NCBI RefSeq assembly: GCF_002142215.1
Contig: NZ_NAST01000005.1
Span: 57,985 to 121,984 of the forward strand
Length of the DNA: 64,000 bases
Reading direction: 5' to 3'
From: Gilliamella sp. N-G2
GTDB taxonomy: Bacteria > Pseudomonadota > Gammaproteobacteria > Enterobacterales > Orbaceae
The translations under genes were made by a program, and so were the position numbers. Below, one piece after another: positions 40,317 through 50,477 of the stretch (within the stretch, counting starts at the first letter, position 1; every line of letters starts with the position of its first letter). The notes under the pieces are model-generated. The model saw nothing but the letters and a program-made list of their open reading frames with translations, was not told the origin of the DNA and did not search any database.

Positions 40317-41462
40317 ATGAAACGTAATCTATTAGCAATCGCTATTCCTGCTCTATTAGTTGCAGGTACAGCAAGCGCTTCAATTGAAGTATGGAACAAA
40401 GATGGTAATAAAGTTGACTTTTATGGTCGAGTTTATGCCTTAAACTATATTACTGATCGTAATAATCAAACTGGTGAAGGTGACAAAACCACTGCTCGTT
40501 TAGGGATGTCAGGACAAACACAAATCACTGATGGTTTGAGTGGTTATGGTCGCTGGGAATATGAAGCTAAAACAGGAGCTGATGCTGATAACGAAACTCG
40601 TTATGCTTATGCAGGTCTAAATTTTGGTGATTTTGGTTCGTTTGATTATGGTCGTAACGACGGTGTATTAAAAACCTTAACTTCATATACTGATGTTCTA
40701 CCTGAGTTTGGCGGCGATGCATCAAATAATGACATCTATGCATTAACAGCAAGAACCAAAGCAGTGGCTACTTATCGTAACTCAGACTTCTTTGGTTTAG
40801 TTAACGGTTTACGTTTTGCTGTTCAATATGCTGATAATGGTGATAATAGCTCAACTCAATATCTAAATAATCACGACCGTACTGGCCATGATAGTGCTGA
40901 AGCTTGGGGTTCAGTAATTGATTGGGACGTGCTTGATACAGGTTTATCAATTGGTGCCGGCTATGCACAAACAGGTGGTCATAAAGATGCTAAAGCATGG
41001 TCAGCTGGTGTTAAATATGATAATGATAATCTATATTTGGCTGCGCTTTATATTCAAGGTAAACAAAAATACGGTTGGGAAAAAGCATCAACTACAGATA
41101 ATACCTCTGATTTGAAAACTAAAGGTTTTGAATTAGTTGCTCAATACGGTATTGACTTTGAAGTGGGTCGTTTAACTCCTTCTGTTGCTTATATTCAACA
41201 TAAAGTACAAGATGCATCAAACTTCTCAAGAAGTGGTGATGCGGGTCTTAAAGGTAATGATTTAGCTAAATATGTCGATGTTGGTTTAACCTATGACTTT
41301 AATAAAAATTTATCAGCAATTGTTGATTATAAAATTAACTTGTTAGATAAAGATGATATTGGTGCACGTCGAGCTTTATACGAAGATGGTACATTCACTA
41401 AATCACAAATTAAAGCAACAGCTAAAGATACTGTAGCATTAGGATTAATTTATCAATTCTAA
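40317..41462 (+). CDS. OmpF/OmpC-type porin, tandem copy 2
   Basis: Outer-membrane general porin of 381 residues, a paralogue of the gene 305 bases upstream. The signal peptide ends TASA; the mature start SIEVWNKDGNKVDFYGRV is the same as copy 1. Conserved blocks alternate with divergent stretches that should be surface loops, and the last residues are LIYQF. AGAGGGT precedes the ATG. The tandem duplication probably gives channels of different size, charge or phage sensitivity. Confidence 0.92.
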   Translation: MKRNLLAIAIPALLVAGTASASIEVWNKDGNKVDFYGRVYALNYITDRNNQTGEGDKTTARLGMSGQTQITDGLSGYGRWEYEAKTGADADNETRYAYAGLNFGDFGSFDYGRNDGVLKTLTSYTDVLPEFGGDASNNDIYALTARTKAVATYRNSDFFGLVNGLRFAVQYADNGDNSSTQYLNNHDRTGHDSAEAWGSVIDWDVLDTGLSIGAGYAQTGGHKDAKAWSAGVKYDNDNLYLAALYIQGKQKYGWEKASTTDNTSDLKTKGFELVAQYGIDFEVGRLTPSVAYIQHKVQDASNFSRSGDAGLKGNDLAKYVDVGLTYDFNKNLSAIVDYKINLLDKDDIGARRALYEDGTFTKSQIKATAKDTVALGLIYQF

Positions 41463-41491
41463 TTATCTTTATCTTTAGATTTAGATTAAAT

Positions 41492-41515
41492 AAAAGGCAC
41501 TTAGGTGCCTTTTTT
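41492..41515 (+). terminator. Intrinsic terminator of porin 2
   Basis: GGCAC-TTAG-GTGCC stem with flanking A-run and six Ts, the same stem and loop as the porin 1 terminator. Confidence 0.9.
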
Positions 41516-41602
41516 GTTATCTATTTTTCAATAAATACCGCTTGCGCTTTAATAAATAGTCTGATAAAAATAATGAAATAATAATCAATTAGGACTATAT
41601 TG

Positions 41603-42061
41603 ATGCAGTACATTACTCGAAAATTACCTGCAAAAAAAAATATTGCTTTAGTGGCACATGATCACTTAAAAGAAGCATTATTAAATTGGTGCAAAAAAAA
41701 TCGACAAGAACTTTCGCATCACAACCTGTGTGGTACAGGAACAACCGGAACATTAATTAAGAAAGAAACGGGATTAACTATAACGCCTATGCTCAGTGGT
41801 CCAATGGGTGGGGATCAACAAATCGGAGCTTTAATTGCTGAAGGTAAAATTGATATTCTGATCTTTTTCTGGGATCCACTTAATGCTGTACCACATGATC
41901 CAGATGTAAAAGCTCTATTACGCTTATCAACAGTTTGGAATATTCCAGTAGCCACTAATCAAGCTACCGCTAACGCTTTAATACAATCCTCAATATTTAC
42001 TCAAGAAGTGGAAATTGAAATTCCTGATTATCAAGGTTATTTAAACGAAAGAGTAAAATAG
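41603..42061 (+). CDS. mgsA: Methylglyoxal synthase
   Basis: Converts dihydroxyacetone phosphate to methylglyoxal and phosphate, a bypass that relieves sugar-phosphate stress. Visible motifs: VAHDHLK near residues 17-23, GTGTTG near 44-49 and [11 protein letters not shown] with the catalytic D71. The ATG at 41603 is used because AGGA lies 8 bases before it; an in-frame TTG comes just before. It has 152 residues. The mdtH gene starts directly after its stop codon. Confidence 0.93.
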   Translation: MQYITRKLPAKKNIALVAHDHLKEALLNWCKKNRQELSHHNLCGTGTTGTLIKKETGLTITPMLSGPMGGDQQIGALIAEGKIDILIFFWDPLNAVPHDPDVKALLRLSTVWNIPVATNQATANALIQSSIFTQEVEIEIPDYQGYLNERVK

Positions 42062-43273
42062 ATGCCAATTACTTCACAAGTTCGCAAAACAGGTCGATAC
42101 ATATTATTGTTAGATAATTTGTTTATTGTGTTGGGATTTTATGTAGTATTTCCATTGGTCTCTACCCACTTTGTTAGTCAAGTTGGGTGGAGTGCGTTAT
42201 TTGTTGGTTTTGCTTTAGGTTTTCGTCAATTTGTTCAGCAAGGATTTGGTTTGATTGGTGGGGCAATCGCAGATCGCTTTGGTGCTAAACCAATGATAAT
42301 AACTGGTATGTTTTTGCGCTCAATTGGATTTATCTCAATGGCACTAGCAACAGAACATTGGTTATTATTAATATCTTGTTTACTTTCGGCATTGGGCGGT
42401 TTGCTATTTGATCCCCCTAGAATGGGATTAACTATCAAATTTACTCGTCCTCATGAACGAGGCAAGTTTATTTCTCTACTAATGATACAAGATAATGCAG
42501 GCGCAGTTATTGGCGCTCTTATCGGCGGCATTCTAATCGATTACGATTTTCAATTAGTGTGTTGGTGTGGTGCTTTTATCTTCTTCTTATGTGGTATTTT
42601 TAATCTGATGTACTTACCGGCCTATCATATCGCAATTGGTAAAGCTCCGATTATTAACGGCATGAAAATGGTTCTTAAAGATAGAAAATTTACTCATTAT
42701 GTACTTACTTTAACAGGTTATTATGTGCTGTGGGTGCAAATCATGTTGATGTTACCTTTAACCATTACCAATGTGTCAGGTAGTCCAAGCTATGTAAAAT
42801 GGATGTATGCTATCCAAGCAACAATATCGTTATGTTTGCTTTATCCTCTTGCTCGAATAAGTGAAAAATATTTTAGATTAGATCAACGCCTTAAATTTGG
42901 ATTATTGTTGATGTCTTTTGCTTTTATTATTATTGGCTTTACATCACAATTATCGATTTTACTTTCTCTTATAGCGTTGTTTTATTTTGGGGCTATTATT
43001 GCTGAACCAGCTAGAGAAACATTAGCAACTGTTTTAACAAACCCTAAAGCTAAAGGTAGCTATATGGGATTTAGTCGGTTGGGATTGGCGTTGGGTGGTT
43101 TTATTGGTTATACCGGTGCTGGCTGGCTTTATGATGTGGCCATCCAAATCGGTTTACCGCATTTACCATGGGTAATCTTAACTTTAGTCGGTCTATTAAC
43201 TTTAGGATATTTAGAATATTTATTCAAAAACGAGCCACCTATGACTAAAGTCAAGATGAGAAAGATTGGCTAA
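42062..43273 (+). CDS. mdtH: MdtH-like MFS efflux carrier
   Basis: Inner-membrane drug/H+ antiporter of 403 residues with twelve segments. Close agreement with E. coli MdtH is seen along the length, for example [14 protein letters not shown] (motif A), [22 protein letters not shown] and [13 protein letters not shown] in equivalent places. It starts immediately after mgsA and its last 23 bases overlap, on the opposite strand, the end of yafJ. Confidence 0.88.
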   Translation: MPITSQVRKTGRYILLLDNLFIVLGFYVVFPLVSTHFVSQVGWSALFVGFALGFRQFVQQGFGLIGGAIADRFGAKPMIITGMFLRSIGFISMALATEHWLLLISCLLSALGGLLFDPPRMGLTIKFTRPHERGKFISLLMIQDNAGAVIGALIGGILIDYDFQLVCWCGAFIFFLCGIFNLMYLPAYHIAIGKAPIINGMKMVLKDRKFTHYVLTLTGYYVLWVQIMLMLPLTITNVSGSPSYVKWMYAIQATISLCLLYPLARISEKYFRLDQRLKFGLLLMSFAFIIIGFTSQLSILLSLIALFYFGAIIAEPARETLATVLTNPKAKGSYMGFSRLGLALGGFIGYTGAGWLYDVAIQIGLPHLPWVILTLVGLLTLGYLEYLFKNEPPMTKVKMRKIG

Positions 43274-44030
43274 TTTCGCCATTTTTAAATAAAATTGCTT
43301 CACCACTAGCTAATTTAGTCCATATTTCGTTCGAAGTTAACGGCATGGTTGAAATTATTGTTACAACATCATTTGGTGTCGTATGTTTTTGAAAATCTAT
43401 CTCAACATCTTCGTCAATTAACTTGGCCTTTCCAAATGGTGCTTTTCGGGTGATCCAGTGTAGATTGGTTGAACAGTAAGCAAAGACATATTCACCATCA
43501 GACAGTAGCATATTAAAAATACCTAATTGGGTTAATTTAATAGCACACTCTCTAATATATTCAAAAAGTTCAATATTATTAGTTGGTTGCTGTGGGTATT
43601 TTTTATGTAATTCATTTATTAAATAGCAAAACGCATATTCACTATCAGTTAATCCAACTGGTTGAAATATTCCTGTATCTAATTTTTCATAATCAGTTAA
43701 TTGTCCATTGTGTGCAAAAGTCCAATTTTTACCCCATAGTTCTCGAGTAAAAGGATGAGTGTTTTCAAGTGCAACACCACCGCGATTAGCTTGGCGAATA
43801 TGAGCAATAACAGCAGTTGATTTTATTGGGTATTGTTGAACCAATTTAGCAATGGGTGAAAAACTACATGGTTGCGGATCTTTAAACGTTCGACATCCTT
43901 TACCTTCATAGAAGGTTATGCCCCAGCCATCTTTATGAGGACCTTTATCGCCCCCACGTTTGATTAAGCTGGTAAAACTAAAACAAATATCGGTCGGTAC
44001 ATTGGCACTCATACCCAATAATTCGCACAT
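43251..44030 (-). CDS. yafJ: Class II glutamine amidotransferase-like protein (YafJ)
   Basis: Ntn-type glutamine amidotransferase domain protein of unassigned reaction. Starting at the ATG at 44030 puts the catalytic cysteine at position 2 ([10 protein letters not shown]), as needed for N-terminal activation; the longer frame would not. [10 protein letters not shown] and FAHNGQL motifs follow. It has 259 residues. It begins one base after the gmhA stop, the gmhA-yafJ order of E. coli, and its end overlaps mdtH on the other strand. Confidence 0.9.
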   Translation of the reverse strand: MCELLGMSANVPTDICFSFTSLIKRGGDKGPHKDGWGITFYEGKGCRTFKDPQPCSFSPIAKLVQQYPIKSTAVIAHIRQANRGGVALENTHPFTRELWGKNWTFAHNGQLTDYEKLDTGIFQPVGLTDSEYAFCYLINELHKKYPQQPTNNIELFEYIRECAIKLTQLGIFNMLLSDGEYVFAYCSTNLHWITRKAPFGKAKLIDEDVEIDFQKHTTPNDVVTIISTMPLTSNEIWTKLASGEAILFKNGEISQSFSS

Positions 44031-44031
44031 A

Positions 44032-44607
44032 TTAAGCCATCTCTTTTTCAATAAGTAGAATTAAAATATGAATTACTTTGATATGGATTTCTTGTACACG
44101 ATCTGCATAGCCAAAATGTGGTACACGAATATCAACATCAGCTAATCCATTCATTTTCCCACCATCTTTACCTGTCAGTGTGATAATTTTCATACCTTTT
44201 TGTTTAGCTGCTTCAATTGCTTTAAGTACATTAGCTGAATTCCCTGAAGTTGAAATGCCTAATAAAACATCACCTTTTTGTCCAACGCCTTCAACGTAAC
44301 GAGAAAATATGTAATCAAAACCATAATCATTGCCCACGCACGAGATGTGACTAACATCAGATATGGCAATTGCTGGATATGAAGGACGATTATCACGGAA
44401 ACGTCCGGTTAATTCTTCAGCAAAATGCATCGCATCACAATGCGATCCACCATTACCACATGAAAGTACTTTTCCATCTTGTTTAAATGAGTCTGCAATT
44501 AAAACGGCTGCTTGTTGGATTTTTTTTAAATTTTCATCGTTTGCAACGAAATTGCCCAATACGTCAATTGCCTGATTTAATTCATCACGAATGGTGTTAA
44601 TGTACAT
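44032..44607 (-). CDS. gmhA: Sedoheptulose-7-phosphate isomerase
   Basis: First step of ADP-heptose synthesis for LPS inner core. SIS-domain motifs are nearly identical to E. coli: [34 protein letters not shown] and [11 protein letters not shown]. The ATG at 44607 is preferred to an earlier in-frame codon because GAGG lies 9 bases before it and the N-terminus ([10 protein letters not shown]) then matches the family; 191 residues. Later steps are supplied by HldE in the same window. Confidence 0.94.
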   Translation of the reverse strand: MYINTIRDELNQAIDVLGNFVANDENLKKIQQAAVLIADSFKQDGKVLSCGNGGSHCDAMHFAEELTGRFRDNRPSYPAIAISDVSHISCVGNDYGFDYIFSRYVEGVGQKGDVLLGISTSGNSANVLKAIEAAKQKGMKIITLTGKDGGKMNGLADVDIRVPHFGYADRVQEIHIKVIHILILLIEKEMA

Positions 44608-44893
44608 TAATAATACCTCTTTAATAAAAAGCTTTTCCATAACCATTGTAATTCGTTAATAACAGCTTGCAAGTAATAACAATAAATTTTTTATAATATG
44701 TAAAATATTTCAATTGATTATAAGCACATAATAGAATAGTTATCTAAAAAAATAATTATTAATAAATGAAAAAAATAACCTTTGATAAATTAACTATTTT
44801 CATACAATAAATAGTCAATAACTATTTTAATTAAAGCTAGTATTAAAAAGATTAAATCCTCTTTTGCTAATAGGATAAGCCTTTAATTTGTGG
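44608..44893. other. AT-rich gap between gmhA and ribH
   Basis: Divergent promoter space with no gene. I see no FMN riboswitch (RFN element) despite the riboflavin gene that follows. Confidence 0.6.
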
Positions 44894-44930
44894 TATAATT
44901 GCCTGATAATTTAATCTCTGAAAGAGATTA
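44894..44930 (+). promoter_or_regulatory. Extended -10 promoter and leader hairpin of ribH-nusB
   Basis: TATAAT at 44894-44899 is preceded by TGG, an extended -10 element; no good -35 is seen at the usual spacing. TAATCTCT (44912-44919) and AGAGATTA (44923-44930) form a hairpin in the leader. Confidence 0.5.
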
Positions 44931-44961
44931 TAAAATTGCATCTAGAATCAATCGGTAAGGA

Positions 44962-45438
44962 ATGAATATGCAAACAATTAAAGGTAAAGTTGCTGCACCT
45001 GAAGCCAAAGTAGCGATTATCGTGGCGCGTTTTAACCAATTTATTAATGAAAGTTTAGTTAATGGTGCCGTAGATGCACTCACTCGTATCGGTGAAGTAG
45101 ACGATAACAATATTACCGTTATTTGGGTACCGGGCGCTTATGAAATTCCTTTAGCAGCTAAAGTTGCTGCACAGTCAAAAAAATATGATGCAATTGTTGC
45201 ATTGGGCACGGTTATCCGTGGTAGTACCGCTCATTTTGATTTTGTCGCTGGTGAATCAAGTTCAGGACTATTAAATGCGAGTTTAGACTTTTCGATACCA
45301 GTTGGTTTTGGTATTTTAACTACTGAAAGTATTGAACAGGCCATTGAGCGAGCTGGAACAAAAGCGGGCAATAAAGGTGCTGAAGCGGCACTAACCGCAC
45401 TTGAAATGTTAAATGTGATTAAAACAATTAAGGAGTAA
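44962..45438 (+). CDS. ribH: 6,7-dimethyl-8-ribityllumazine synthase
   Basis: Penultimate enzyme of riboflavin synthesis, forming icosahedral shells in many bacteria. Motifs: [15 protein letters not shown] near residues 22-36, [12 protein letters not shown] and [14 protein letters not shown], then the late [13 protein letters not shown]. It has 158 residues. In E. coli this gene is called ribE. The nusB gene follows after 4 bases. Confidence 0.94.
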   Translation: MNMQTIKGKVAAPEAKVAIIVARFNQFINESLVNGAVDALTRIGEVDDNNITVIWVPGAYEIPLAAKVAAQSKKYDAIVALGTVIRGSTAHFDFVAGESSSGLLNASLDFSIPVGFGILTTESIEQAIERAGTKAGNKGAEAALTALEMLNVIKTIKE

Positions 45439-45442
45439 TTTA

Positions 45443-45862
45443 GTGGCGTTAGTTAATCCTCGTCGTCGAGCAAGAGAGTGTGCAGTTCAAGCTATTTACT
45501 CTTGGCAAATTTCTAGAAATGATCTTGCTGATGTTGAGAGCAGCTTCATGGCTGAACAAGATATGAAAGGTGTCGACACCAAATATTTTAGAGAATTACT
45601 GCATGGTGTTGCTAAAAATACTGCAGAATTAGATGAGAAAATGACTCCTTATTTAACAGAAAGAACTGTTGATGAACTAGGTCAAGTTGAATTAGCCGTA
45701 TTAAGAATTGCTCTATATGAATTAATGAAGCGACATGATGTCCCTTATAAAGTTGTTATCAATGAAGCTATCGATCTTACTAAAACCTTTGGCGCAGAAG
45801 ATAGCCATAAATTTGTTAATGGTGTATTAGATAAAGTTGCACCAACCATTCGTACACGATAA
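45443..45862 (+). CDS. nusB: Transcription antitermination factor NusB
   Basis: RNA-binding factor that joins NusE/S10 at boxA sites during rRNA transcription. The NusB fold is shown by [16 protein letters not shown] at the N-terminus and [26 protein letters not shown] near the end (here split in two segments). The start is GTG with AAGGAG upstream. It has 139 residues. The ribH-nusB pairing is conserved. Confidence 0.93.
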   Translation: MALVNPRRRARECAVQAIYSWQISRNDLADVESSFMAEQDMKGVDTKYFRELLHGVAKNTAELDEKMTPYLTERTVDELGQVELAVLRIALYELMKRHDVPYKVVINEAIDLTKTFGAEDSHKFVNGVLDKVAPTIRTR

Positions 45863-45883
45863 CTGCCTTTAATTGGGAATAAT

Positions 45884-46927
45884 ATGAACGATACTAGTGA
45901 AAAAAGTAAGCCCACTATTTTTTATGCTAAAAATAGCGAAGCAAGAGTGAAAAACCGTTCAGCCAAAGAACGTGGTGGTGATTATAAAAATAAACGTAAT
46001 AATGATGGTTTTCAGTCTAATTCAAAAGCAAAACATGACCGGATCGAAACCTTTAAACCAAAAAAATTTAATAAAACGGTAAAACCAGCTAAAGCACAGT
46101 TTGATTTAGCAGATGAGCATGATTCCCCATGGCAAAAAAAAGTTCGAGATAATGAACAAGTACCTACATTCGGTTATGATGGCTATCGTCAAAAAAAGGA
46201 AGAGACATTAGTTTACAGCGAAAACAGTTGTAAAGCGGTATTTAAGCATCGACGTTTGGCTATTGTTAAATTATTTATTACCCAAGAAATGACTTATCAA
46301 TTTAAAGAATTAATTAATTGGTTAGTCAAACAACGTCTTGGTTATGATGTTGTCTCAACAGAGCAAATTACTAAAATCACACAAACTCCTCATCATGGTG
46401 GTGTTTGTTTAATTGTTAAAAAACGTATTCCACTCACTTTGCTTGATTATTTAGATGAATATGATGATCAGGTTCAGGATTGCATTATTGCTGTTGATGA
46501 TGTGAATAATCCGCATAACTTAGGTGGGTTAATGCGTAGTGCAGCTTTTTTTGGTGTTAATGGCGTAATTTTACGGCAAACAAACTTACTCGATAGTGGT
46601 GCCGCAATGCGTGTTGCTGAAGGTGGCATTGAAGCAATTGAATCTATTAAAAGTGATGATTTTATAGCATCTATTGATCTGTTAAAACAACATGGTTATC
46701 AAGTTATTGCGTTATTACCATGTCAATTAAAATCGATTTCATCAACAGAGTTATCACAACTCAAATTTACCAAGAAAATTGCCTTAGTTATATTTCAACA
46801 AATTAATAACAAATTAATTAACTGTGCTGATAACATTGTCCATTTGCAAGGCAATGATAATATGTCGGCTTTAAATATTTCTGTAGCAACAGGGATTGTG
46901 TTATCTGCTATAAAATATCAATCTTAA
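45884..46927 (+). CDS. TrmH/YfiF-family SPOUT RNA methyltransferase-like protein, motif 2 degenerate
   Basis: A 347-residue protein with a basic, disordered N-terminus (about 1-100), a SpoU substrate-binding domain (about 110-185) and a SPOUT fold (about 195-345). Motif 1 is intact (NPHNLGGLMRSA) and so is motif 3 (ALNISVATGIVL). Motif 2, normally hydrophobic-GxExxGL, reads LVIFQQINNK at 301-310, lacking the glycine and glutamate that shape the SAM knot. It may bind RNA without methylating it. It follows nusB by 21 bases, so it may be co-transcribed. Confidence 0.8.
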   Translation: MNDTSEKSKPTIFYAKNSEARVKNRSAKERGGDYKNKRNNDGFQSNSKAKHDRIETFKPKKFNKTVKPAKAQFDLADEHDSPWQKKVRDNEQVPTFGYDGYRQKKEETLVYSENSCKAVFKHRRLAIVKLFITQEMTYQFKELINWLVKQRLGYDVVSTEQITKITQTPHHGGVCLIVKKRIPLTLLDYLDEYDDQVQDCIIAVDDVNNPHNLGGLMRSAAFFGVNGVILRQTNLLDSGAAMRVAEGGIEAIESIKSDDFIASIDLLKQHGYQVIALLPCQLKSISSTELSQLKFTKKIALVIFQQINNKLINCADNIVHLQGNDNMSALNISVATGIVLSAIKYQS

Positions 46928-47072
46928 TTGGTATGATTCTAACAATTGATGAATTTAATTGATGAAGTTAACACTTTTGTAATTTTATTATATTAAATAG
47001 CATCAATTGGTTAGAAAATGGTTGTTTTTTCTGTACATTAGTATCCAGTTTTGAAATTGATTGGTAATGATT

Positions 47073-48008
47073 ATGTCATCTAAACATCGAGTTGGTTTAA
47101 TTTTTGGTAAGTTCTATCCGTTACATAGTGGTCATATTTATCTTATTGAAAAAGCATTGACCCAAGTTGATGAACTGCATGTCATGTTGGGTTGTGAATC
47201 AATACGTGATAAACAACTGTTTGAAAAAAGTCGCCTGCCTAGACAGCCTCAAGTAAGTGATCGCTTCTCCTGGTTAAAAGAAACCTTTAAAGATAGACAT
47301 AATATTCACATCCATATCTCTGATGAAGCTGGTATTAACTATTATCCCAATGGTTGGCAAGATTGGAGTGATAGTATAAAACGTATTTTATTGGAACATA
47401 AAATCGAACCTACTGTGGTATTTACTAGCGAATCACAAGATGTAAAACAGCATGAACGCTATTTTGGTTGCCCTGTGGTTATTGTTGATGCTGATCGTGA
47501 TTTTGTTAATATTAGTGCGACACAAATTCGAGAAAAACCTTATCAAAACTGGTCTTATATTGCTAAGGTAGCGAAACCTTTTTTTGTTAAAAAAGTAGCG
47601 ATTATAGGACATGATAAATTTAATGAATTGCCGGTACAATTAGCTAATATTTATAACACACAATATGTTTCAAATGGTTATATTAACTACATTAAACGAG
47701 AAATATCAACAACAGAAAATAAACGTTATTTAAGTGAAAATGATTATCTTAGGATAGCTATGTTGCAAGTAGAACGGATGTCCAAAGCTGTTGAAGATGC
47801 CAATAAATTAATCTTTACATCGATTGATTTTGATACATTGGCTAATTACTATAATCAAATTTTTGCTAAATCTAATGAAGTATTAAATGGTTTAAAAAAT
47901 AGTTATCAGTTTGATTTGGTCATTCACGAAAATGACTTACCAGCAAACTCCACATCATTACAACATTTCGAAATTGTTTCTCAAATGGTTGAATCGTTAT
48001 TAATTTAG
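47073..48008 (+). CDS. nadR: NadR-like NMN adenylyltransferase with P-loop-less kinase domain
   Basis: In other bacteria NadR joins an NMN adenylyltransferase to a ribosylnicotinamide kinase. Here the adenylyltransferase part (about 1-165) is intact: GKFYPLHSGH at 12-21 and ISATQIR at 147-153. The kinase part (about 172-311) still aligns, keeping a Walker B-like FTSIDFDT. Its Walker A, GGESSGKS in E. coli, has become GHDKFNELP (179-187), which cannot form a P-loop. The E. coli N-terminal repressor helix-turn-helix is absent. In-frame ATGs at 47067 and 47073 are possible starts; neither has a strong ribosome binding site. Confidence 0.85.
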   Translation: MSSKHRVGLIFGKFYPLHSGHIYLIEKALTQVDELHVMLGCESIRDKQLFEKSRLPRQPQVSDRFSWLKETFKDRHNIHIHISDEAGINYYPNGWQDWSDSIKRILLEHKIEPTVVFTSESQDVKQHERYFGCPVVIVDADRDFVNISATQIREKPYQNWSYIAKVAKPFFVKKVAIIGHDKFNELPVQLANIYNTQYVSNGYINYIKREISTTENKRYLSENDYLRIAMLQVERMSKAVEDANKLIFTSIDFDTLANYYNQIFAKSNEVLNGLKNSYQFDLVIHENDLPANSTSLQHFEIVSQMVESLLI

Positions 48009-48022
48009 TCCATCACATTTAG

Positions 48023-48048
48023 GTTAGCTTATGCTAAAATAAGCTAAC
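48023..48048. terminator. Perfect hairpin between nadR and ubiE
   Basis: GTTAGCTTAT (48023-48032), six-base loop, ATAAGCTAAC (48039-48048). A 10-bp perfect stem without a strong T-run; it may end nadR transcription or protect the ubiE message. Confidence 0.45.
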
Positions 48049-48070
48049 TATTTATGATAGGTAAATTTTT

Positions 48071-48847
48071 ATGTCTCAATCATCTTCACAGCAAAATGAT
48101 GAAAATCAAGATAAAATTGATTTTGGTTATACTCAAGTTTTAAAGCAAGATAAAGTAAAACGGGTAGCAGAAGTTTTTCATTCTGTTGCTGATAAATATG
48201 ATGTTATGAATGACCTTATGTCATTTGGTATTCATCGTATCTGGAAAAAAATCACTATTGAATATAGTAGTGTTCGTAAGGGTCAAAAAGTTTTGGATCT
48301 TGCCGGCGGTACTGGCGATTTGACGGCTAAATTCTCGCAAATTGTCGGTGATGATGGTTTAGTTGTATTAGCTGATATCAATGAATCTATGCTAAAAGTT
48401 GGTAGAGATAAGCTTCGAGACAAAGGTCTATTTAATAATATTGAATATGTACAAGCTAATGCAGAAGAACTGCCATTTGCTGATAACTATTTCGATTGTA
48501 TTACTATCTCATTTGGTTTACGTAATGTCACCGATAAGCAAAAAGCATTGCAATCTATGTGGAGAGTATTAAAACCAGGTGGACGTTTATTAATACTTGA
48601 GTTTTCTAAACCACAATACCAGCTTTTAAATAAAGCTTATGACCTATACTCATTCACTATGTTACCGTTGATGGGCAAAATTGTCGCTAATGATGCTGAT
48701 AGTTACCGGTATTTAGCTGAATCCATCAGAATGCACCCAGATCAAAAAACGTTGAAAAAAATGATGGAGGATGCTGGATTTGTCGATGTGAAATATCACA
48801 ATATGACAGGTGGCATTGTAGCTTTACATACTGGTTTTAAATTTTAA
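48071..48847 (+). CDS. ubiE: Ubiquinone/menaquinone C-methyltransferase
   Basis: SAM-dependent C-methylation step in ubiquinone and menaquinone synthesis. Motifs: [21 protein letters not shown] near residues 36-56 (given here as one family block), SAM loop [11 protein letters not shown], and [17 protein letters not shown]. It has 258 residues. The next gene is ubiB only 14 bases later; the usual ubiJ gene between them is missing. Confidence 0.94.
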   Translation: MSQSSSQQNDENQDKIDFGYTQVLKQDKVKRVAEVFHSVADKYDVMNDLMSFGIHRIWKKITIEYSSVRKGQKVLDLAGGTGDLTAKFSQIVGDDGLVVLADINESMLKVGRDKLRDKGLFNNIEYVQANAEELPFADNYFDCITISFGLRNVTDKQKALQSMWRVLKPGGRLLILEFSKPQYQLLNKAYDLYSFTMLPLMGKIVANDADSYRYLAESIRMHPDQKTLKKMMEDAGFVDVKYHNMTGGIVALHTGFKF

Positions 48848-48861
48848 TGTGATAAAAAAGA

Positions 48862-50403
48862 ATGACATTTCTTCGAATTTATAAAATATTAACGGTATTT
48901 CGAGCTTATCGATTAGATGAACTATTACCAAAACATCGAACCTCAACATGGTTTAAATTGTTGTTGATTAGTCTATTTTGGGTTAGATCTAAAGCAAAAC
49001 AACAAGATGTTGGTGAAAGATTGCGTCTAGCCTTACAAGAGTTAGGTCCGGTTTGGATAAAGTTTGGACAAATGGTTTCAACAAGGCGAGATGTATTACC
49101 AAAACATCTCGCTGATGCATTAGCCAAACTGCAAGATCAAGTAGCTTCTTTTGATGGACAAATTGCCAGACAAATTATTGAATCAGCTCTTGGTTGTTCT
49201 ATAGATGATTATTTTACTGATTTTGAGGAAAAACCATTAGCTTCAGCTTCCATTGCTCAAGTGCATACTGCAACTTTAAAAAGCAGCCACGCCCAAGTTG
49301 TGATTAAAGTCTTACGCCCGAATATTTTACCTATAATTAAATCCGATATTCGCTTGATGTATTGGGCTGCTAATCAATTTACTAAACGGATTAAATTTGG
49401 TGAAAAGTTACGTGCGGTTGAAATTGTTAGTAATTATGAAAATACACTTTTGAAAGAACTGGATCTACAAAAAGAAGCTTATAATACTGTCCGTTTACGA
49501 GATAATTTCATTAATAGTGATATTTTATATATTCCTTATGTTTATCAAGATCTTTGTCGAACAAATATTTTAGTAGAAGAACGAATATATGGTACACCAA
49601 TAGCTAATATTGATGAACTTAAACGAAATAATGTCAATATGAAATTGCTCGCCGAACGTGGTGTTCAAGCTTTCTTTACACAGGTGTTTCGGGATAATTT
49701 TTTCCATGCTGATATGCATCCAGGTAATATCTTTGTTGATATTTCTGAACCGCAAAATCCCCGTTATATTGGCATAGACTGTGCAATTGTTGGTGTACTA
49801 ACTGAAGATGATCAGCGTTATTTAGCTGAAAATTTTCTCGCCTTTTTCAATCAAGATTATCGACGAATTGCACAAATTTATATTGCTTCTGGTTGGGTGC
49901 CAGAAACAACGGATGCAATGGCATTAGAAATGGCTATGCGTAGTGTGTGTGAACCTGCATTTGCCAAACCATTAGGTGAAATTTCATTTTCTCAAATTTT
50001 ATTAGCTTTATTTCAAGTTGCTCGTCAATTTGAAATGGATATTCAGCCGCAATTAACATTACTTGAAAAAACCTTATTTTATATAGAAGGATTAGGACGT
50101 CAGCTATACCCAGAACTCGACTTATGGCAAACAGCTAAGCCATTTCTGGAAAAATGGTATGAAGATAAGTACAGTGTTAAAACGTTATTCCAGCAAGTAT
50201 GGACCTCGTTACCAGAGTGGAAAAACATCCTAGTTGATCTGCCAGTAAGATTAGGTGATCAGGCTCGTATGACTAAACAGATGCATAACCAATTAAAACA
50301 GATTAATCAAGAATTACAACGAAGCCAAAAACGCTATCGTTGGTCGTTGGCCATTCTTAGTCTAGTTTGTGTTTTATCTATTGTAACGCTGCTAGTACAT
50401 TGA
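48862..50403 (+). CDS. ubiB: Ubiquinone biosynthesis ATPase/kinase-like protein UbiB
   Basis: Atypical protein-kinase-like ATPase (ADCK/COQ8 family) needed for ubiquinone synthesis. The family KxGQ motif is in WIKFGQMVSTR, the Ala-rich loop is ASASIAQVH, the catalytic segment HADMHPGNIF follows, and the metal motif reads IDCAIVG. A C-terminal transmembrane segment (about 492-512) anchors it. The 513 residues are somewhat fewer than in E. coli (546). It precedes tatABC as in enterobacteria. Confidence 0.93.
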   Translation: MTFLRIYKILTVFRAYRLDELLPKHRTSTWFKLLLISLFWVRSKAKQQDVGERLRLALQELGPVWIKFGQMVSTRRDVLPKHLADALAKLQDQVASFDGQIARQIIESALGCSIDDYFTDFEEKPLASASIAQVHTATLKSSHAQVVIKVLRPNILPIIKSDIRLMYWAANQFTKRIKFGEKLRAVEIVSNYENTLLKELDLQKEAYNTVRLRDNFINSDILYIPYVYQDLCRTNILVEERIYGTPIANIDELKRNNVNMKLLAERGVQAFFTQVFRDNFFHADMHPGNIFVDISEPQNPRYIGIDCAIVGVLTEDDQRYLAENFLAFFNQDYRRIAQIYIASGWVPETTDAMALEMAMRSVCEPAFAKPLGEISFSQILLALFQVARQFEMDIQPQLTLLEKTLFYIEGLGRQLYPELDLWQTAKPFLEKWYEDKYSVKTLFQQVWTSLPEWKNILVDLPVRLGDQARMTKQMHNQLKQINQELQRSQKRYRWSLAILSLVCVLSIVTLLVH

Positions 50404-50477
50404 AATAGTTATTTTTGGGAATATCACCATTTAAGTGTATAATTTGACTACCTAACGCTATTGGAGATAGTTATCAT

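Noticed and set aside
44608..44961. FMN riboswitch before ribH
   Set aside because: None of the conserved RFN sequence blocks is present; only a short hairpin and a promoter are seen.
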